Notes: generated from the letters alone by a model not told the origin. Counted from the first letter of the stretch, positions 1 through 7,306 are shown. The stretch: DNA of 11,019 bases from Actinomycetota bacterium (GCA_009927245.1 RFNI01000245.1:1-11019); one strand, 5' to 3'. Translations and numbers: made by a program.

Positions 1-1
1 T

Positions 2-1780
2 GGGGAGAACACTATTACGGTTACTGTTACTGCTGCTGATGGTGAGGCGACAGCTGAGTATGTGATTACAGCGACTGTTGAGGCAACAGTATCCGGTACT
101 GAGGTCGGTGTGAATTCAATTACCGTCGCTGGTAAAGATGGACTAGCCGGCAACGTTGAAGTGGGTATTGGAACAAGAGCGGTCCGAGTAATCGTTGAAA
201 CAACAGACCCATTCGCTTCATTTACGGTTGATGGTAATACAGACCTTCAGCCTGGTGAGAACACAGTTACAATCACTGTGACAGCAGCCGACGGAGAGAC
301 CACTGCAGAGTATGTAGTAACCGTGGTTATTCCTGAACTTTCTGATGACACAAGTACTGAATTACTAACTGTGAATGGTCTCGAAGTTGGCGATGGTGAC
401 TCGATTGACTTGGCTTCAGGTACGTCCCGGGTGAGTGTCAAGGTGGTGACTACAGACCCTCTTGCTAACTTCGTTATTTCCGGCGATGGAAAGAAACTAG
501 GCTCACCTCTTCAAGAGGGTGAGAACTCGTTGGTGATTACAGTGTTTGCACAAAATGGAGATAGCGCTGACACAACAATTACTCTGAACGTTCTCACGCT
601 CAGCACTAACACTGATCTTGCTGAAGAAGACCCTCTGAAAGTCAATGGAGAAGTCGTCGATATTGAACTTCTTGATCAAGCTACTGGCTACCTAAACCTA
701 CCTCTGAGCGCAACTCGAATTAGCGTTGGAGTTAAGGCAGCTGATCCAGGTGCTGATGTTTTCGTGAATGACAAGACGGTTTGGCCAACGCTAGCTAGAC
801 AGTTCAGCGTTGAAAAGGGTGTCAATCTGATTTCTATCCAGATTGTTCCGCCGGCTGGTAATAGTTTTGCAAAGACCTACGTCTTGAAGGTCTATGTGGG
901 TGGTGCAGATGCAACATTGAAGAGTGCGAAGGTAAACAACACAGCGGTGACTTTCAATGCAGACAAGGCTGCGGTACTAGCTGGTGAACTTCCAAATGGA
1001 ACCAAATCTGTAAACATTTTTGCCGAGCCTACAGTGGCTCTAAAGTCAGGTAATACTCCAGGAACCAAGGTTGAGTTCGATCCAGCGGCTTCCACGACTG
1101 CTACCGCCAACACATACAAAGTAGATGGCTTGGTCACAGGTGAAAACACCGTCACTATTACTGTGACACCTGGTGACGAGAACGTTGAAGCAGGCGTCTA
1201 CACAATTACAATCAACGTCGCTCGTTCTAGCGACAAGAGATTGAAGACTCTATTAATCAACGGCGCACCAGCAGCTCCTGGTTCAACAATTCTGCTTCCG
1301 GTGGGCACAGATGCTGTTGAAGCGGAAGCTGATACAGAAAGCGAATTTGCAACCTACGAGATTACAGGCCTTGATGAGATCTTGACTGGTGTCAATACAG
1401 CAGTTGTTACTGTTACTGCTGAAGATGAAACGACTCAGAAATACAATGTCACACTGATTGTTCCTAAGGCTGCTGACACCATTGTTGTTACCTTCCCTAA
1501 GGTAGGTGTCTTGACTGTTGATGCGAAGACTAACAAGCCAGGTAACACAATAATTACTAACCAGATAAAGAAGATTGGTGCCGGCACTGTGGTCAAGGTA
1601 GTTATTACGAATAACTTCCTAATCGCCAAGGACAAGCCAACTGCTGGACCTGCACGTGCAGCAGCTGTTCAGAAGTATCTGCAGTCTCTGACTACTAAGG
1701 GAATCAAGACAGCCTCATACTCAACAGTTGCTGGAGCAAAGACTCAAAAGGGTACAACAGTAACGATTTACTACTACTAG
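2..1780 (+). CDS. Surface protein of tandem cadherin-like beta-sandwich repeats (5' end missing)
   Basis: The reading frame is open from base 2, so the gene begins left of the window; the GTG at 62 is internal, because the 20 codons before it continue the repeat pattern. The 592 visible residues are mostly tandem domains of about 75-105 residues. Each starts with a strand like 'LLTVNG' and ends with 'GENTVTITVTA-DG' followed by 'Y-VTV', the pattern of the Pfam cadherin-like beta-sandwich family (PF12733). These domains occur in secreted or cell-surface proteins and often mediate adhesion. The last ~100 residues (nt 1478-1777) form a different domain with an 'ARAAAVQKYL' helix and a final 'TVTIYYY' strand, loosely like an OmpA-type fold. 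The visible part has no cysteine, no internal methionine and one tryptophan, and no LPxTG or transmembrane anchor is seen. Export is inferred, since the N-terminus is absent. It ends head-on with the CotH gene, sharing bases 1777-1780. Confidence 0.85.
   Translation, partial: GENTITVTVTAADGEATAEYVITATVEATVSGTEVGVNSITVAGKDGLAGNVEVGIGTRAVRVIVETTDPFASFTVDGNTDLQPGENTVTITVTAADGETTAEYVVTVVIPELSDDTSTELLTVNGLEVGDGDSIDLASGTSRVSVKVVTTDPLANFVISGDGKKLGSPLQEGENSLVITVFAQNGDSADTTITLNVLTLSTNTDLAEEDPLKVNGEVVDIELLDQATGYLNLPLSATRISVGVKAADPGADVFVNDKTVWPTLARQFSVEKGVNLISIQIVPPAGNSFAKTYVLKVYVGGADATLKSAKVNNTAVTFNADKAAVLAGELPNGTKSVNIFAEPTVALKSGNTPGTKVEFDPAASTTATANTYKVDGLVTGENTVTITVTPGDENVEAGVYTITINVARSSDKRLKTLLINGAPAAPGSTILLPVGTDAVEAEADTESEFATYEITGLDEILTGVNTAVVTVTAEDETTQKYNVTLIVPKAADTIVVTFPKVGVLTVDAKTNKPGNTIITNQIKKIGAGTVVKVVITNNFLIAKDKPTAGPARAAAVQKYLQSLTTKGIKTASYSTVAGAKTQKGTTVTIYYY
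110..1465 (+). repeat. Five cadherin-like protein repeats plus the tail of a sixth
   Basis: Approximate units within the surface protein gene are 110-331, 362-595, 635-895, 908-1222 and 1238-1465; the end of an earlier unit lies at 2-88. They are related at protein level and are not near-identical DNA repeats. The best-preserved part is the G-E-N-T-(I/V)-T-(I/V)-T-V-T stretch near the end of each unit (bases 2, 254 and 1139 onward). Units three and four are longer and more diverged. The boundaries are by eye. Confidence 0.75.
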
Positions 1781-1800
1781 TTCATGTATTTGTAGTAGAT
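1766..1800. other. Inverted repeat at the convergent gene ends
   Basis: Bases 1766-1774 (ATTTACTAC) can pair with 1792-1800 (GTAGTAGAT): nine pairs including one U-G in the + strand RNA, with a 17-base loop. An alternative perfect 7-base pairing is 1771-1777 with 1792-1798. The arms code on opposite strands for the same Ile-Tyr-Tyr end of the two convergent proteins, so the symmetry can be explained by protein homology. It has no T-tract and is AT-rich, so it is a poor candidate for an intrinsic terminator, although no other terminator is visible between these genes. Confidence 0.45.
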
Positions 1801-3528
1801 CTTTACAACGTCTGAGCTTCCGCTGGTAGTTACTACCTTCTTCAAACCTGACACTTTTACTCCGGCCGCCTTGAGGCTGCTAGAGATCAAGTCGGCTCGT
1901 TTCGAAAGCAAAATGCGAGAGTTAGTGAGAGACATGTTCTTTGGCTTGGCCATAGTGATGGTCAAGTTCAGATTAACCGAGTCAAGGAACTTGCTCTTTA
2001 GCTGAGACACCCGGGTCATAGCCGCCTTAGGCATCTTTGTGCTGTTGGGCAAGTAACTTAGTGCGCTAGTTCCAGAGCGGTTAGTGAGCTTATAGAGGGC
2101 CACCTCGTGGCTACCTACGTGAAGGCCATTCATCGAAGTTACCTGCACCGAAGTGATGTTCAATCCCGGGCTTAAATTTTCTGTAACAACAGTTTCCCCA
2201 GTTGCATAAGTCTGGAATGGTATGGCTGTTAGTTCAACGTTGTCAGATTCAGGCTGAACTTGAATTACTCCTGAAGCAGGGTGTAAAGCGCCATCCACTG
2301 ATACTTTGCTGATTCCTGTGTCCCATTCGCGAACTTGGTTAGAAAGAGAATTGTATTGATTCCTGATGTTCCAGATTGTCCATTGTTGGTGGTCAGCCGC
2401 AGCGCCAATGCCAGGCCCCCAAGGGTCAGCAATTATGTCCTCACGGATAGCTGCGCTGACATCCACCGCCATCGCGTCTAGCTTTAGGGAATCAGCAGCT
2501 CTCGACACATCAGCCATTGACTGCAAATACATCTCGCTACAGGCCACAGATCCTTGACATCTTTGGAACATCAGAGTTCCAGAGCCAAAGTAATCAATTC
2601 CACCATTCCAGGTTTGGTCAACACCCCAGGGCATCATATGTGCGTACCCATTTTCGTCAAAGGTGATGTAGTAGTTGTTGCGGTTGTATGGATAGCCATC
2701 CCAATGTCCCACGTAAGCTTCGGTTGCGATATCTAGAGTTATCTCTTTCATATTTGCGATTTGAGTTATTTCTTCCCACCATTTCTCACCGCTGAAGTTC
2801 GTCATCGTGTTCAGGAACTTAGTCAAGTCCTGCCGGTTGGTCTCAGATCCATCCTCCACTTGAAAATACGGTTCATAGCCCGAATAAAGTTCTGGGAAGT
2901 TTGGTACTCCACCTTTGTAGAGGTGTTTGTTATTTAGTCCCCAGCGCTTGAGCATGGTGGTGTCTACTGTTTCGACATTTAGATGGAGCCCGTAGTCTCG
3001 TCCGTTGAGTGTGACGTTGGCATAGCCGACTCTGGGCGTTGGCACACCAACGGCTCTGAAGAGCCGGTAGGTGAGAGCTTCGTGAATATAGCTTGGGTCT
3101 TGGACCATGTTATTCAGAGTGAATTTGGTAATACCAAAGAGCCTCTGCTTCTTTACAAAGGCATCCATCTTGATCTTGAAGGCAGCCTTGCCATAAACAT
3201 CTCGCCAAGATCCCCACGCTCCCTTGAGATGGACACCGACTGTATAAGGGCCATAAACCTTGTTGTCCATCGTGAAACGCATGACGGTTTCGAGCCAAGG
3301 GCCTTCGTTATCCCAACTGACGTTTGGGTAGGTGAGACGATTGAAGTTTTCATTCGACATCTCTAGGTCAAAGTTGTTTACCTTGAGTGGATCAAAAACA
3401 ACAGCCGCAGCATCCGTACCTTCAACATAGTTAGGGGCTTGTGAAGCTGACGCTGGACTCAGCAAACTACCAGATAGAAGCAAGATACTACTTATACCGA
3501 TTCTGGAAAGCAGTTGTTTAGGTAGCAT
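1777..3528 (-). CDS. Secreted CotH-family atypical protein kinase with cadherin-like and OmpA-like C-terminal domains
   Basis: CotH proteins are secreted, atypical protein kinases; Bacillus CotH phosphorylates spore coat proteins. This 583-residue protein begins with a signal peptide (K4, R9, hydrophobic 10-23, cleavage likely after ASA at 26-28). The CotH domain spans about 45-400: a putative ATP-site lysine in AFKIK (116-120), LNNMVQD (138-144), LNGRDYGLHLNVE (174-186), HWDGY (275-279) followed by NRNNYY (282-287), and PWGVDQTW (300-307). The first Asp of the usual PWDxD motif is Gly here, while D304 is kept. Cys324 and Cys330 form a CX5C pair also present in the second CotH. Residues ~405-480 look like one cadherin-like domain and ~500-583 like the tail of the neighbouring surface protein. 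The ATG lies six bases after a TAGGCT box, supporting this start. Substrate is unknown; the adjacent surface protein is a candidate by inference. Confidence 0.88.
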   Translation of the reverse strand: MLPKQLLSRIGISSILLLSGSLLSPASASQAPNYVEGTDAAAVVFDPLKVNNFDLEMSNENFNRLTYPNVSWDNEGPWLETVMRFTMDNKVYGPYTVGVHLKGAWGSWRDVYGKAAFKIKMDAFVKKQRLFGITKFTLNNMVQDPSYIHEALTYRLFRAVGVPTPRVGYANVTLNGRDYGLHLNVETVDTTMLKRWGLNNKHLYKGGVPNFPELYSGYEPYFQVEDGSETNRQDLTKFLNTMTNFSGEKWWEEITQIANMKEITLDIATEAYVGHWDGYPYNRNNYYITFDENGYAHMMPWGVDQTWNGGIDYFGSGTLMFQRCQGSVACSEMYLQSMADVSRAADSLKLDAMAVDVSAAIREDIIADPWGPGIGAAADHQQWTIWNIRNQYNSLSNQVREWDTGISKVSVDGALHPASGVIQVQPESDNVELTAIPFQTYATGETVVTENLSPGLNITSVQVTSMNGLHVGSHEVALYKLTNRSGTSALSYLPNSTKMPKAAMTRVSQLKSKFLDSVNLNLTITMAKPKNMSLTNSRILLSKRADLISSSLKAAGVKVSGLKKVVTTSGSSDVVKIYYKYMN

Positions 3529-3534
3529 GTCTAG

Positions 3535-3540
3535 AGCCTA
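3535..3540 (-). promoter_or_regulatory. -10 box of a predicted leaderless promoter for the first CotH gene
   Basis: Read on the - strand, TAGGCT is followed by six bases (CTAGAC) and then the ATG at 3528. This fits the actinobacterial TANNNT -10 with transcription starting at or next to the start codon. There is no Shine-Dalgarno sequence between box and start, as expected for a leaderless transcript. No convincing -35 box is visible. Confidence 0.55.
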
Positions 3541-3563
3541 GCCAACTTGCTGGAATAGGCTAG
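3535..3563. repeat. Inverted repeat between the divergent CotH and glycosidase genes
   Basis: AGCCTA (3535-3540) and TAGGCT (3556-3561) are perfect inverse complements 15 bases apart, and CTAGCC (3538-3543) and GGCTAG (3558-3563) are a second overlapping pair 14 bases apart. The first pair are also the predicted -10 boxes of the two divergent genes, so the symmetry may simply be two promoters facing away from each other. An operator for a dimeric regulator is possible. Confidence 0.4.
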
Positions 3564-3588
3564 AAACATCTAGGGAAAAAGCAGGAAG
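3556..3588 (+). promoter_or_regulatory. -10 box and ribosome binding site of the phosphodiester glycosidase gene
   Basis: TAGGCT at 3556-3561 would start transcription near 3568, giving a leader of about 22 bases. The leader contains AGGAAG at 3583-3588; the AGGA core ends only three bases before the ATG at 3590, which is unusually close. No clear -35 box is seen. Confidence 0.45.
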
Positions 3589-3589
3589 C

Positions 3590-5104
3590 ATGCGCAAGGT
3601 AAAAGCATTAGCAGTTGTGGCATTGATTTCCAGCACTCTTCTGGTTAGCACCCCCAATGTTGCCCTAGCCGATAACTGTTTGCCAACGCCTTCGCTAACT
3701 ACCGCACCTTCCAGTACCTCTTTGAGCTTAGGTTCTGGTGTTACTGCAAAGAGTTGGACATGGGCTCCCGGTTCTCAGGCTGAGGATGCCTCTTTGTCCC
3801 CTTTAGGGACCAAAGTGTCGGTAGTTGAAGGCAATCTCAGGTCAATCGACTTTGGTGTACTGCGTGAGGGAATACCGACCGTAAAAAGCTTAAAGCGCCT
3901 CTCAGAGGCCAATCCAAGGGCCTTAGCATCAATCAACGGTGACTACTTTGATTTTGATACCAACATCCCCTGGAATGCCATGATCGAAGCTGGAACTCTC
4001 ACCTATTCGCCCGCAGGTGAGACTGGTGTGATCGGGATGGCCCAGAAGAGAGTGGACCCTGCAAGGGGCTATCGCACTACAGGAACCCTGACAGTTGCCA
4101 CCAAGAAGTTCTCAGTAACAGGAGTAAACCAACTTAGCCCTGGAACTGAATCTATGGTGGTTTATTTACCTAACTCCTATAGACCAGTTCCACCTAAAGG
4201 GGATGCAACAGTTCTTATCAAGAATGGAAAGATCTATCGGGTCTACCCAAAAGGCGCGGCTATAAATGTTCGGACTGGAACTGTCATTCAAGCCAGAGGT
4301 GCTATCGCCAAAGTACTAGGACGTTTGAAATTAACCACCAAGATCAAATTGGTTCTTGCTAACCCGCCTCAGTATGAAACTCGAATGGCTGCAGATCGGG
4401 TGAAGACTGTTGGCACTATAGCCAACTCTGTCACGACTATGACTTTTGATGCTGTGAATTACAAAACAGTTAGCTCTAACGGGGCTACCATTTTTGACTC
4501 CAACTTCACCAACTCCCAAACTAGAGCTAGAACAACTCTGCGTATTGGTAAAGACGATCTTGGTCGTCAGGTAGTGAGAAACGTTTATTCCTCAGGAGCG
4601 GATATAACTGCTGGTTCAGGTGAATTAATCGTTCAGGCAAATGGAAACTCCGCAACCTTAGCTAGAAGGTTTAGAGCGGGCGACCTGGTAACAGTCAAAT
4701 ACGCCTACCAAGCTGAAGCTAAGACAACATTCATCACTGCAGCCGGCCGCGGGCCGCGCTTGGTTCAGAACTCTAAGTTTGTTTGGATCTGCTCACAACA
4801 CAGTAAAGAGTTTCGACCTAGAACTGCTATTGGCTGGGACCAGGACGGCAAAGTCTGGTTTATCACCTCTAGCCGAGGCCAGGATGCTGCTGACTTTGGC
4901 TATCGTCAAGGTGGTTCCACTTCAGACCAAATCGGGCATTGGCTACAGAGCCTAGGGGCTACCGATGCCATCCTTTTGGATGGTGGAGGTTCAACCACCA
5001 TGGTGATTAAGAACCCAGCCTCGTCCTGGCAGCGTTTCGATATCCCAGATTCTGGTTGGTATCGAGACCTTGCCAGTGGCTATAGTTTCCTAACCAAAGA
5101 CTGA
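3590..5104 (+). CDS. Secreted phosphodiester glycosidase family (NAGPA domain) protein
   Basis: The protein belongs to the phosphodiester glycosidase / NAGPA-domain family (PF09992), named after the mammalian uncovering enzyme that removes GlcNAc from a sugar phosphodiester. Bacterial members are secreted and act on glycans or phosphodiester-linked sugars; the substrate cannot be read here. It is 504 residues long, with a signal peptide (R2, K3, K5, hydrophobic 6-19, cleavage likely after ALA at 25-27). Family motifs visible are NGDYFD (116-121), GRGPRLV (386-392), RTAIGWD (411-417) and the hallmark LDGGGSTTM (463-471). About 290 residues separate the first and third motifs; residues ~280-380 are beta-rich with a GDLVTV element. 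Cys30 and Cys401 are the only cysteines and could form a disulfide. It is divergent from the first CotH gene and followed after 30 bases by a membrane protein gene that has its own predicted promoter. It ends in TGA, unlike most neighbours. Confidence 0.88.
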   Translation: MRKVKALAVVALISSTLLVSTPNVALADNCLPTPSLTTAPSSTSLSLGSGVTAKSWTWAPGSQAEDASLSPLGTKVSVVEGNLRSIDFGVLREGIPTVKSLKRLSEANPRALASINGDYFDFDTNIPWNAMIEAGTLTYSPAGETGVIGMAQKRVDPARGYRTTGTLTVATKKFSVTGVNQLSPGTESMVVYLPNSYRPVPPKGDATVLIKNGKIYRVYPKGAAINVRTGTVIQARGAIAKVLGRLKLTTKIKLVLANPPQYETRMAADRVKTVGTIANSVTTMTFDAVNYKTVSSNGATIFDSNFTNSQTRARTTLRIGKDDLGRQVVRNVYSSGADITAGSGELIVQANGNSATLARRFRAGDLVTVKYAYQAEAKTTFITAAGRGPRLVQNSKFVWICSQHSKEFRPRTAIGWDQDGKVWFITSSRGQDAADFGYRQGGSTSDQIGHWLQSLGATDAILLDGGGSTTMVIKNPASSWQRFDIPDSGWYRDLASGYSFLTKD

Positions 5105-5110
5105 TGGCTT

Positions 5111-5129
5111 TAGGCTTATCTACTGGAGG
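5111..5129 (+). promoter_or_regulatory. -10 box and strong ribosome binding site of the five-helix membrane protein gene
   Basis: TAGGCT at 5111-5116 predicts a start of transcription near 5123. GGAGG at 5125-5129 is the best Shine-Dalgarno in the window, five bases before the GTG at 5135, and it decides this start. The leader would be only about 12 bases long. No convincing -35 box is visible. Confidence 0.5.
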
Positions 5130-5134
5130 ATAAA

Positions 5135-6001
5135 GTGTCTAATCGCGTATTGAGTTTCAGAGCAGCCTTGTTGCTCATCATTTCTTCAGCGGCAATCATC
5201 TGGCCTATCAGCTACTGGCTGCCACTACCGAACTATCTAGCAGTGCTGAACACCAGTGAGTATGAACAGTTCGCAACAACTCTTCGCGGCATTGTGATCG
5301 TATACATTTTGTTCTTGGTGATGAACATAGTTTCAGCAGTGCTGGCCTTCACCCGACTGGATTACCGCATTAGAGCCGCTCTTTTGGCTATCCCAACGCT
5401 TTCACTGGTCATCGCTCCACTTCTTTTGATCATTCCAAACGCTCAGCACTTTACTGACCGCGGTTACTTCACAGTTTTGCAAGCCATTTATCGTTTGCTT
5501 AGGTTCACAACCCCGTTATTGCTTGTGGCAGTACTTGTTGTGACTCTCCTATGTTTTGCACTAAACGTTTTTGCCCTGGTACTCATGTTTAGAGACAAGT
5601 CCGAGTCAATCGATGAGATGCCTAAGGAAACCAGGAAGGCTTACGCGACTCTAGCTGGCATTCTTTCGCTAGCAACTGTGGTTTCCCTTGTCTCCGGAGC
5701 AACCGCTGCGCAGAACAGAGAATTAGACCGCCAGGCTTGCGCTAAGTATGCAGCTCTTCCCGTTCCTGAAACGGATGAAGGTGTTCCAGTGTTCCTCTCT
5801 GACATTCAGCTCTATGGTGAAGCTGCTGGAACTGATCAGGTGAAGACCCCGATGGTTACTTTTGCTGAGAAGTCAAGACAGTACTACAGCCTCTATTACT
5901 CGGATGAGGAAACCAGCATTGACCTGGATGCCCTGCTGGTTGAGGTTAAAGCAGCAAAAGATCAGATTACTCAGGTCTGTACTGAATACAGCGTTGACTA
6001 G
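5135..6001 (+). CDS. Five-helix membrane protein of unknown function with an extracytoplasmic-type tail
   Basis: I do not recognise a family. The 288-residue product has five likely membrane segments at about 8-29, 50-72, 79-101, 123-152 and 169-192. Its C-terminal soluble domain (~193-288) contains Cys202 and Cys282, which could form a disulfide if the tail is outside. Arg/Lys before helix 1 (R4, R9) and in the loop after helix 4 (R153, K155, K164, R167, K168) place the N-terminus and that loop inside. Five helices then put the tail outside. The GTG start is chosen because of the GGAGG five bases upstream. It lies 30 bases after the phosphodiester glycosidase gene on the same strand and ends 5 bases from the convergent second CotH gene, so it may work with these secreted proteins. 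That link rests on position only. Confidence 0.75.
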   Translation: MSNRVLSFRAALLLIISSAAIIWPISYWLPLPNYLAVLNTSEYEQFATTLRGIVIVYILFLVMNIVSAVLAFTRLDYRIRAALLAIPTLSLVIAPLLLIIPNAQHFTDRGYFTVLQAIYRLLRFTTPLLLVAVLVVTLLCFALNVFALVLMFRDKSESIDEMPKETRKAYATLAGILSLATVVSLVSGATAAQNRELDRQACAKYAALPVPETDEGVPVFLSDIQLYGEAAGTDQVKTPMVTFAEKSRQYYSLYYSDEETSIDLDALLVEVKAAKDQITQVCTEYSVD

Positions 6002-6006
6002 AAATG

Positions 6007-7293
6007 CTATTTGATTCCATAATCGGCTAAGGCCTTCTTGACCTTAGATTGCTGCACTCCAATGAACCTGACGCTTCTTGCCTGCTCATTTCGGATTTGA
6101 GTTAACAGGCTCGGGTTGGATTTGAACTGGGCCGCAAGGGTTGGGTCTATTACCTTTGCAGTCTTGGTCATCATATCCCCAAGCTTCATGCTTGTAGCTT
6201 TAGCCGAAACAGCCTTTAGCTTCAGTAAATACTGCGTGCGACAAGGCTTGTAGTTGATGCACTTCACATAGAGCATTCCTCGCTTGAGGTTCTTTGCCCA
6301 TGGCTGATCTGCTCGCTCGGAGAGGAGTGGGTAGAAGAAAGAGTCGCCCAGAGTATCGGTCTGACGGTTCTCCCCAAAGGTTTGGTCAACACCCCATGGA
6401 ATCATTGTGAACTTGTTTCTAGTACTACTTCTCAAGTAGTAGTTGTTGATGTCGGGTCCTGAGTATCCATCCCAATGACCTAGGAAACTCTCAACAGCAA
6501 AAAATGTAATCAGAGCATCTCGATCAAAGTATTCATTCATGCGTTCATACCAAACGGCCTGATCGGTTTCATTGGCTGCATCGATTAGTTCACCAAGATC
6601 GAACTTGTTTGGGGTAACTTTCCAGCCATAGTCAGCTAGGAACGCACCACTTTGCTCAACACCATCGTCATTACCGAGCTTGAAGTCTTTCATCGCAATA
6701 CCCTCATAAACATGCTGCGTGATGTCTCTGAAGCGCTTAGCCATAAATATCTGATCTGGCTGCTCGATGTTTGCATACAACCCTCTGCTCACACCATTGA
6801 CCATGACTTTAGCCCAACCGGTTTTAGAAGCAGGGATGTTCATGGCGTTGAAAAGCGCGTAAGCACCAAATTCATGAAGTTTGCTGGTGTCCTGAGTCAT
6901 CGCATTCAGGGTCATTCTTCGAAGACCTAGGTAACCCTGCCCAGCGTCATCCTTCTTGAACCTAATTTTGAATGAAGGGGTGGCCCTTAGTGCAGACATC
7001 GAAGTGCTTCCCTTTAGTTTCACGTTCACATCCAATAACGGGCTTGATGCCGTATTTGAGACAATCTTTACTTGACCTGGGACATAGACCCTGAAGGTCT
7101 TTGGGTCATTTAGCGAGGTTACTGATGCCGCGGGGAGAGTGAGCTCGACTCGGAGGACCTTAGCCGGGTTATAGAGGTCTGCCAAAGTCAAGGTTGGGGC
7201 AGCACTAGCAGGGCTTACCCCTAGCGCGGCTGCTAGAAGTGCCCAGGTAACAAAGTGGGCAATAAACCTTGGATAGCCCGCCATTTTCTTCAT
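6007..7293 (-). CDS. Secreted CotH-family atypical protein kinase, short form
   Basis: This 428-residue CotH paralog consists of a signal peptide and the kinase-like domain only. The signal peptide has K2, K3, R9, a hydrophobic stretch at 10-26 and a likely cleavage after ASA at 29-31; both CotH signal peptides end in SPASA. Motifs match the first CotH: SFKIRF (107-112) with a putative ATP-site lysine, LNAMTQD (129-135), VNGVSRGLYANIE (165-177), HWDGY (273-277) followed by NNYY (283-286), and PWGVDQTF (299-306). The usual PWDxD motif again has Gly for its first Asp, and D303 is kept. A CX5C pair (C345, C351) is conserved between the paralogs. It lacks the cadherin-like and tail domains of the larger CotH. 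The ATG is seven bases after a TAGACT box. It is divergent from a DUF4956 gene, a known CotH neighbour. Its target is unknown. Confidence 0.88.
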   Translation of the reverse strand: MKKMAGYPRFIAHFVTWALLAAALGVSPASAAPTLTLADLYNPAKVLRVELTLPAASVTSLNDPKTFRVYVPGQVKIVSNTASSPLLDVNVKLKGSTSMSALRATPSFKIRFKKDDAGQGYLGLRRMTLNAMTQDTSKLHEFGAYALFNAMNIPASKTGWAKVMVNGVSRGLYANIEQPDQIFMAKRFRDITQHVYEGIAMKDFKLGNDDGVEQSGAFLADYGWKVTPNKFDLGELIDAANETDQAVWYERMNEYFDRDALITFFAVESFLGHWDGYSGPDINNYYLRSSTRNKFTMIPWGVDQTFGENRQTDTLGDSFFYPLLSERADQPWAKNLKRGMLYVKCINYKPCRTQYLLKLKAVSAKATSMKLGDMMTKTAKVIDPTLAAQFKSNPSLLTQIRNEQARSVRFIGVQQSKVKKALADYGIK

Positions 7294-7299
7294 TTGGGC

Positions 7300-7306
7300 T
7301 AGTCTA
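7300..7306. promoter_or_regulatory. Shared -10 element for divergent leaderless genes (TAGTCTA)
   Basis: On the + strand TAGTCT (7300-7305) is six bases before the GTG of the DUF4956 gene at 7312. On the - strand TAGACT (7306 to 7301) is seven bases before the ATG of the second CotH gene at 7293. Both fit the TANNNT leaderless pattern and share five of six base pairs. Neither gene has a Shine-Dalgarno sequence in the 18-base gap. RNA polymerase could occupy the site in only one direction at a time. Confidence 0.5.

Noticed and set aside
62..64. GTG as the start of the surface protein gene
   Set aside because: The 20 codons upstream to base 2 are in frame and continue the repeat pattern (GENTITVTVTAADG), so the gene extends beyond the left edge.
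892..1155. Open frame on the - strand within the surface protein gene
   Set aside because: It is antisense to well-defined repeats; its Thr/Val/Ser-rich product mirrors the low-complexity coding strand.
110..1465. DNA tandem repeat or CRISPR-like array
   Set aside because: The periodicity is at protein level, units vary from ~75 to ~105 codons and are only about 70% alike in DNA at their best-matching parts; there are no short identical repeats with unique spacers.
2983..3366. 127-codon open frame on the + strand inside the first CotH gene
   Set aside because: It is fully antisense to a gene with clear CotH motifs and signal peptide, and its translation shows no recognisable domain.
2..3528. 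Toxin-immunity or defence island
   Set aside because: No nuclease toxin, immunity protein, restriction or abortive-infection motif is seen; the genes fit surface biology better.
5105..5134. Intrinsic terminator between the glycosidase and membrane protein genes
   Set aside because: No stem-loop with a T-tract is visible in the 30-base gap; it is occupied by a -10 box and ribosome binding site.
6002..6006. Terminator between the convergent membrane protein and second CotH genes
   Set aside because: The gap is 5 bases and no convincing hairpin spans it.
6652..6930. 92-codon open frame on the + strand opposite the second CotH gene
   Set aside because: It is antisense to conserved CotH segments and has no start signal or domain.
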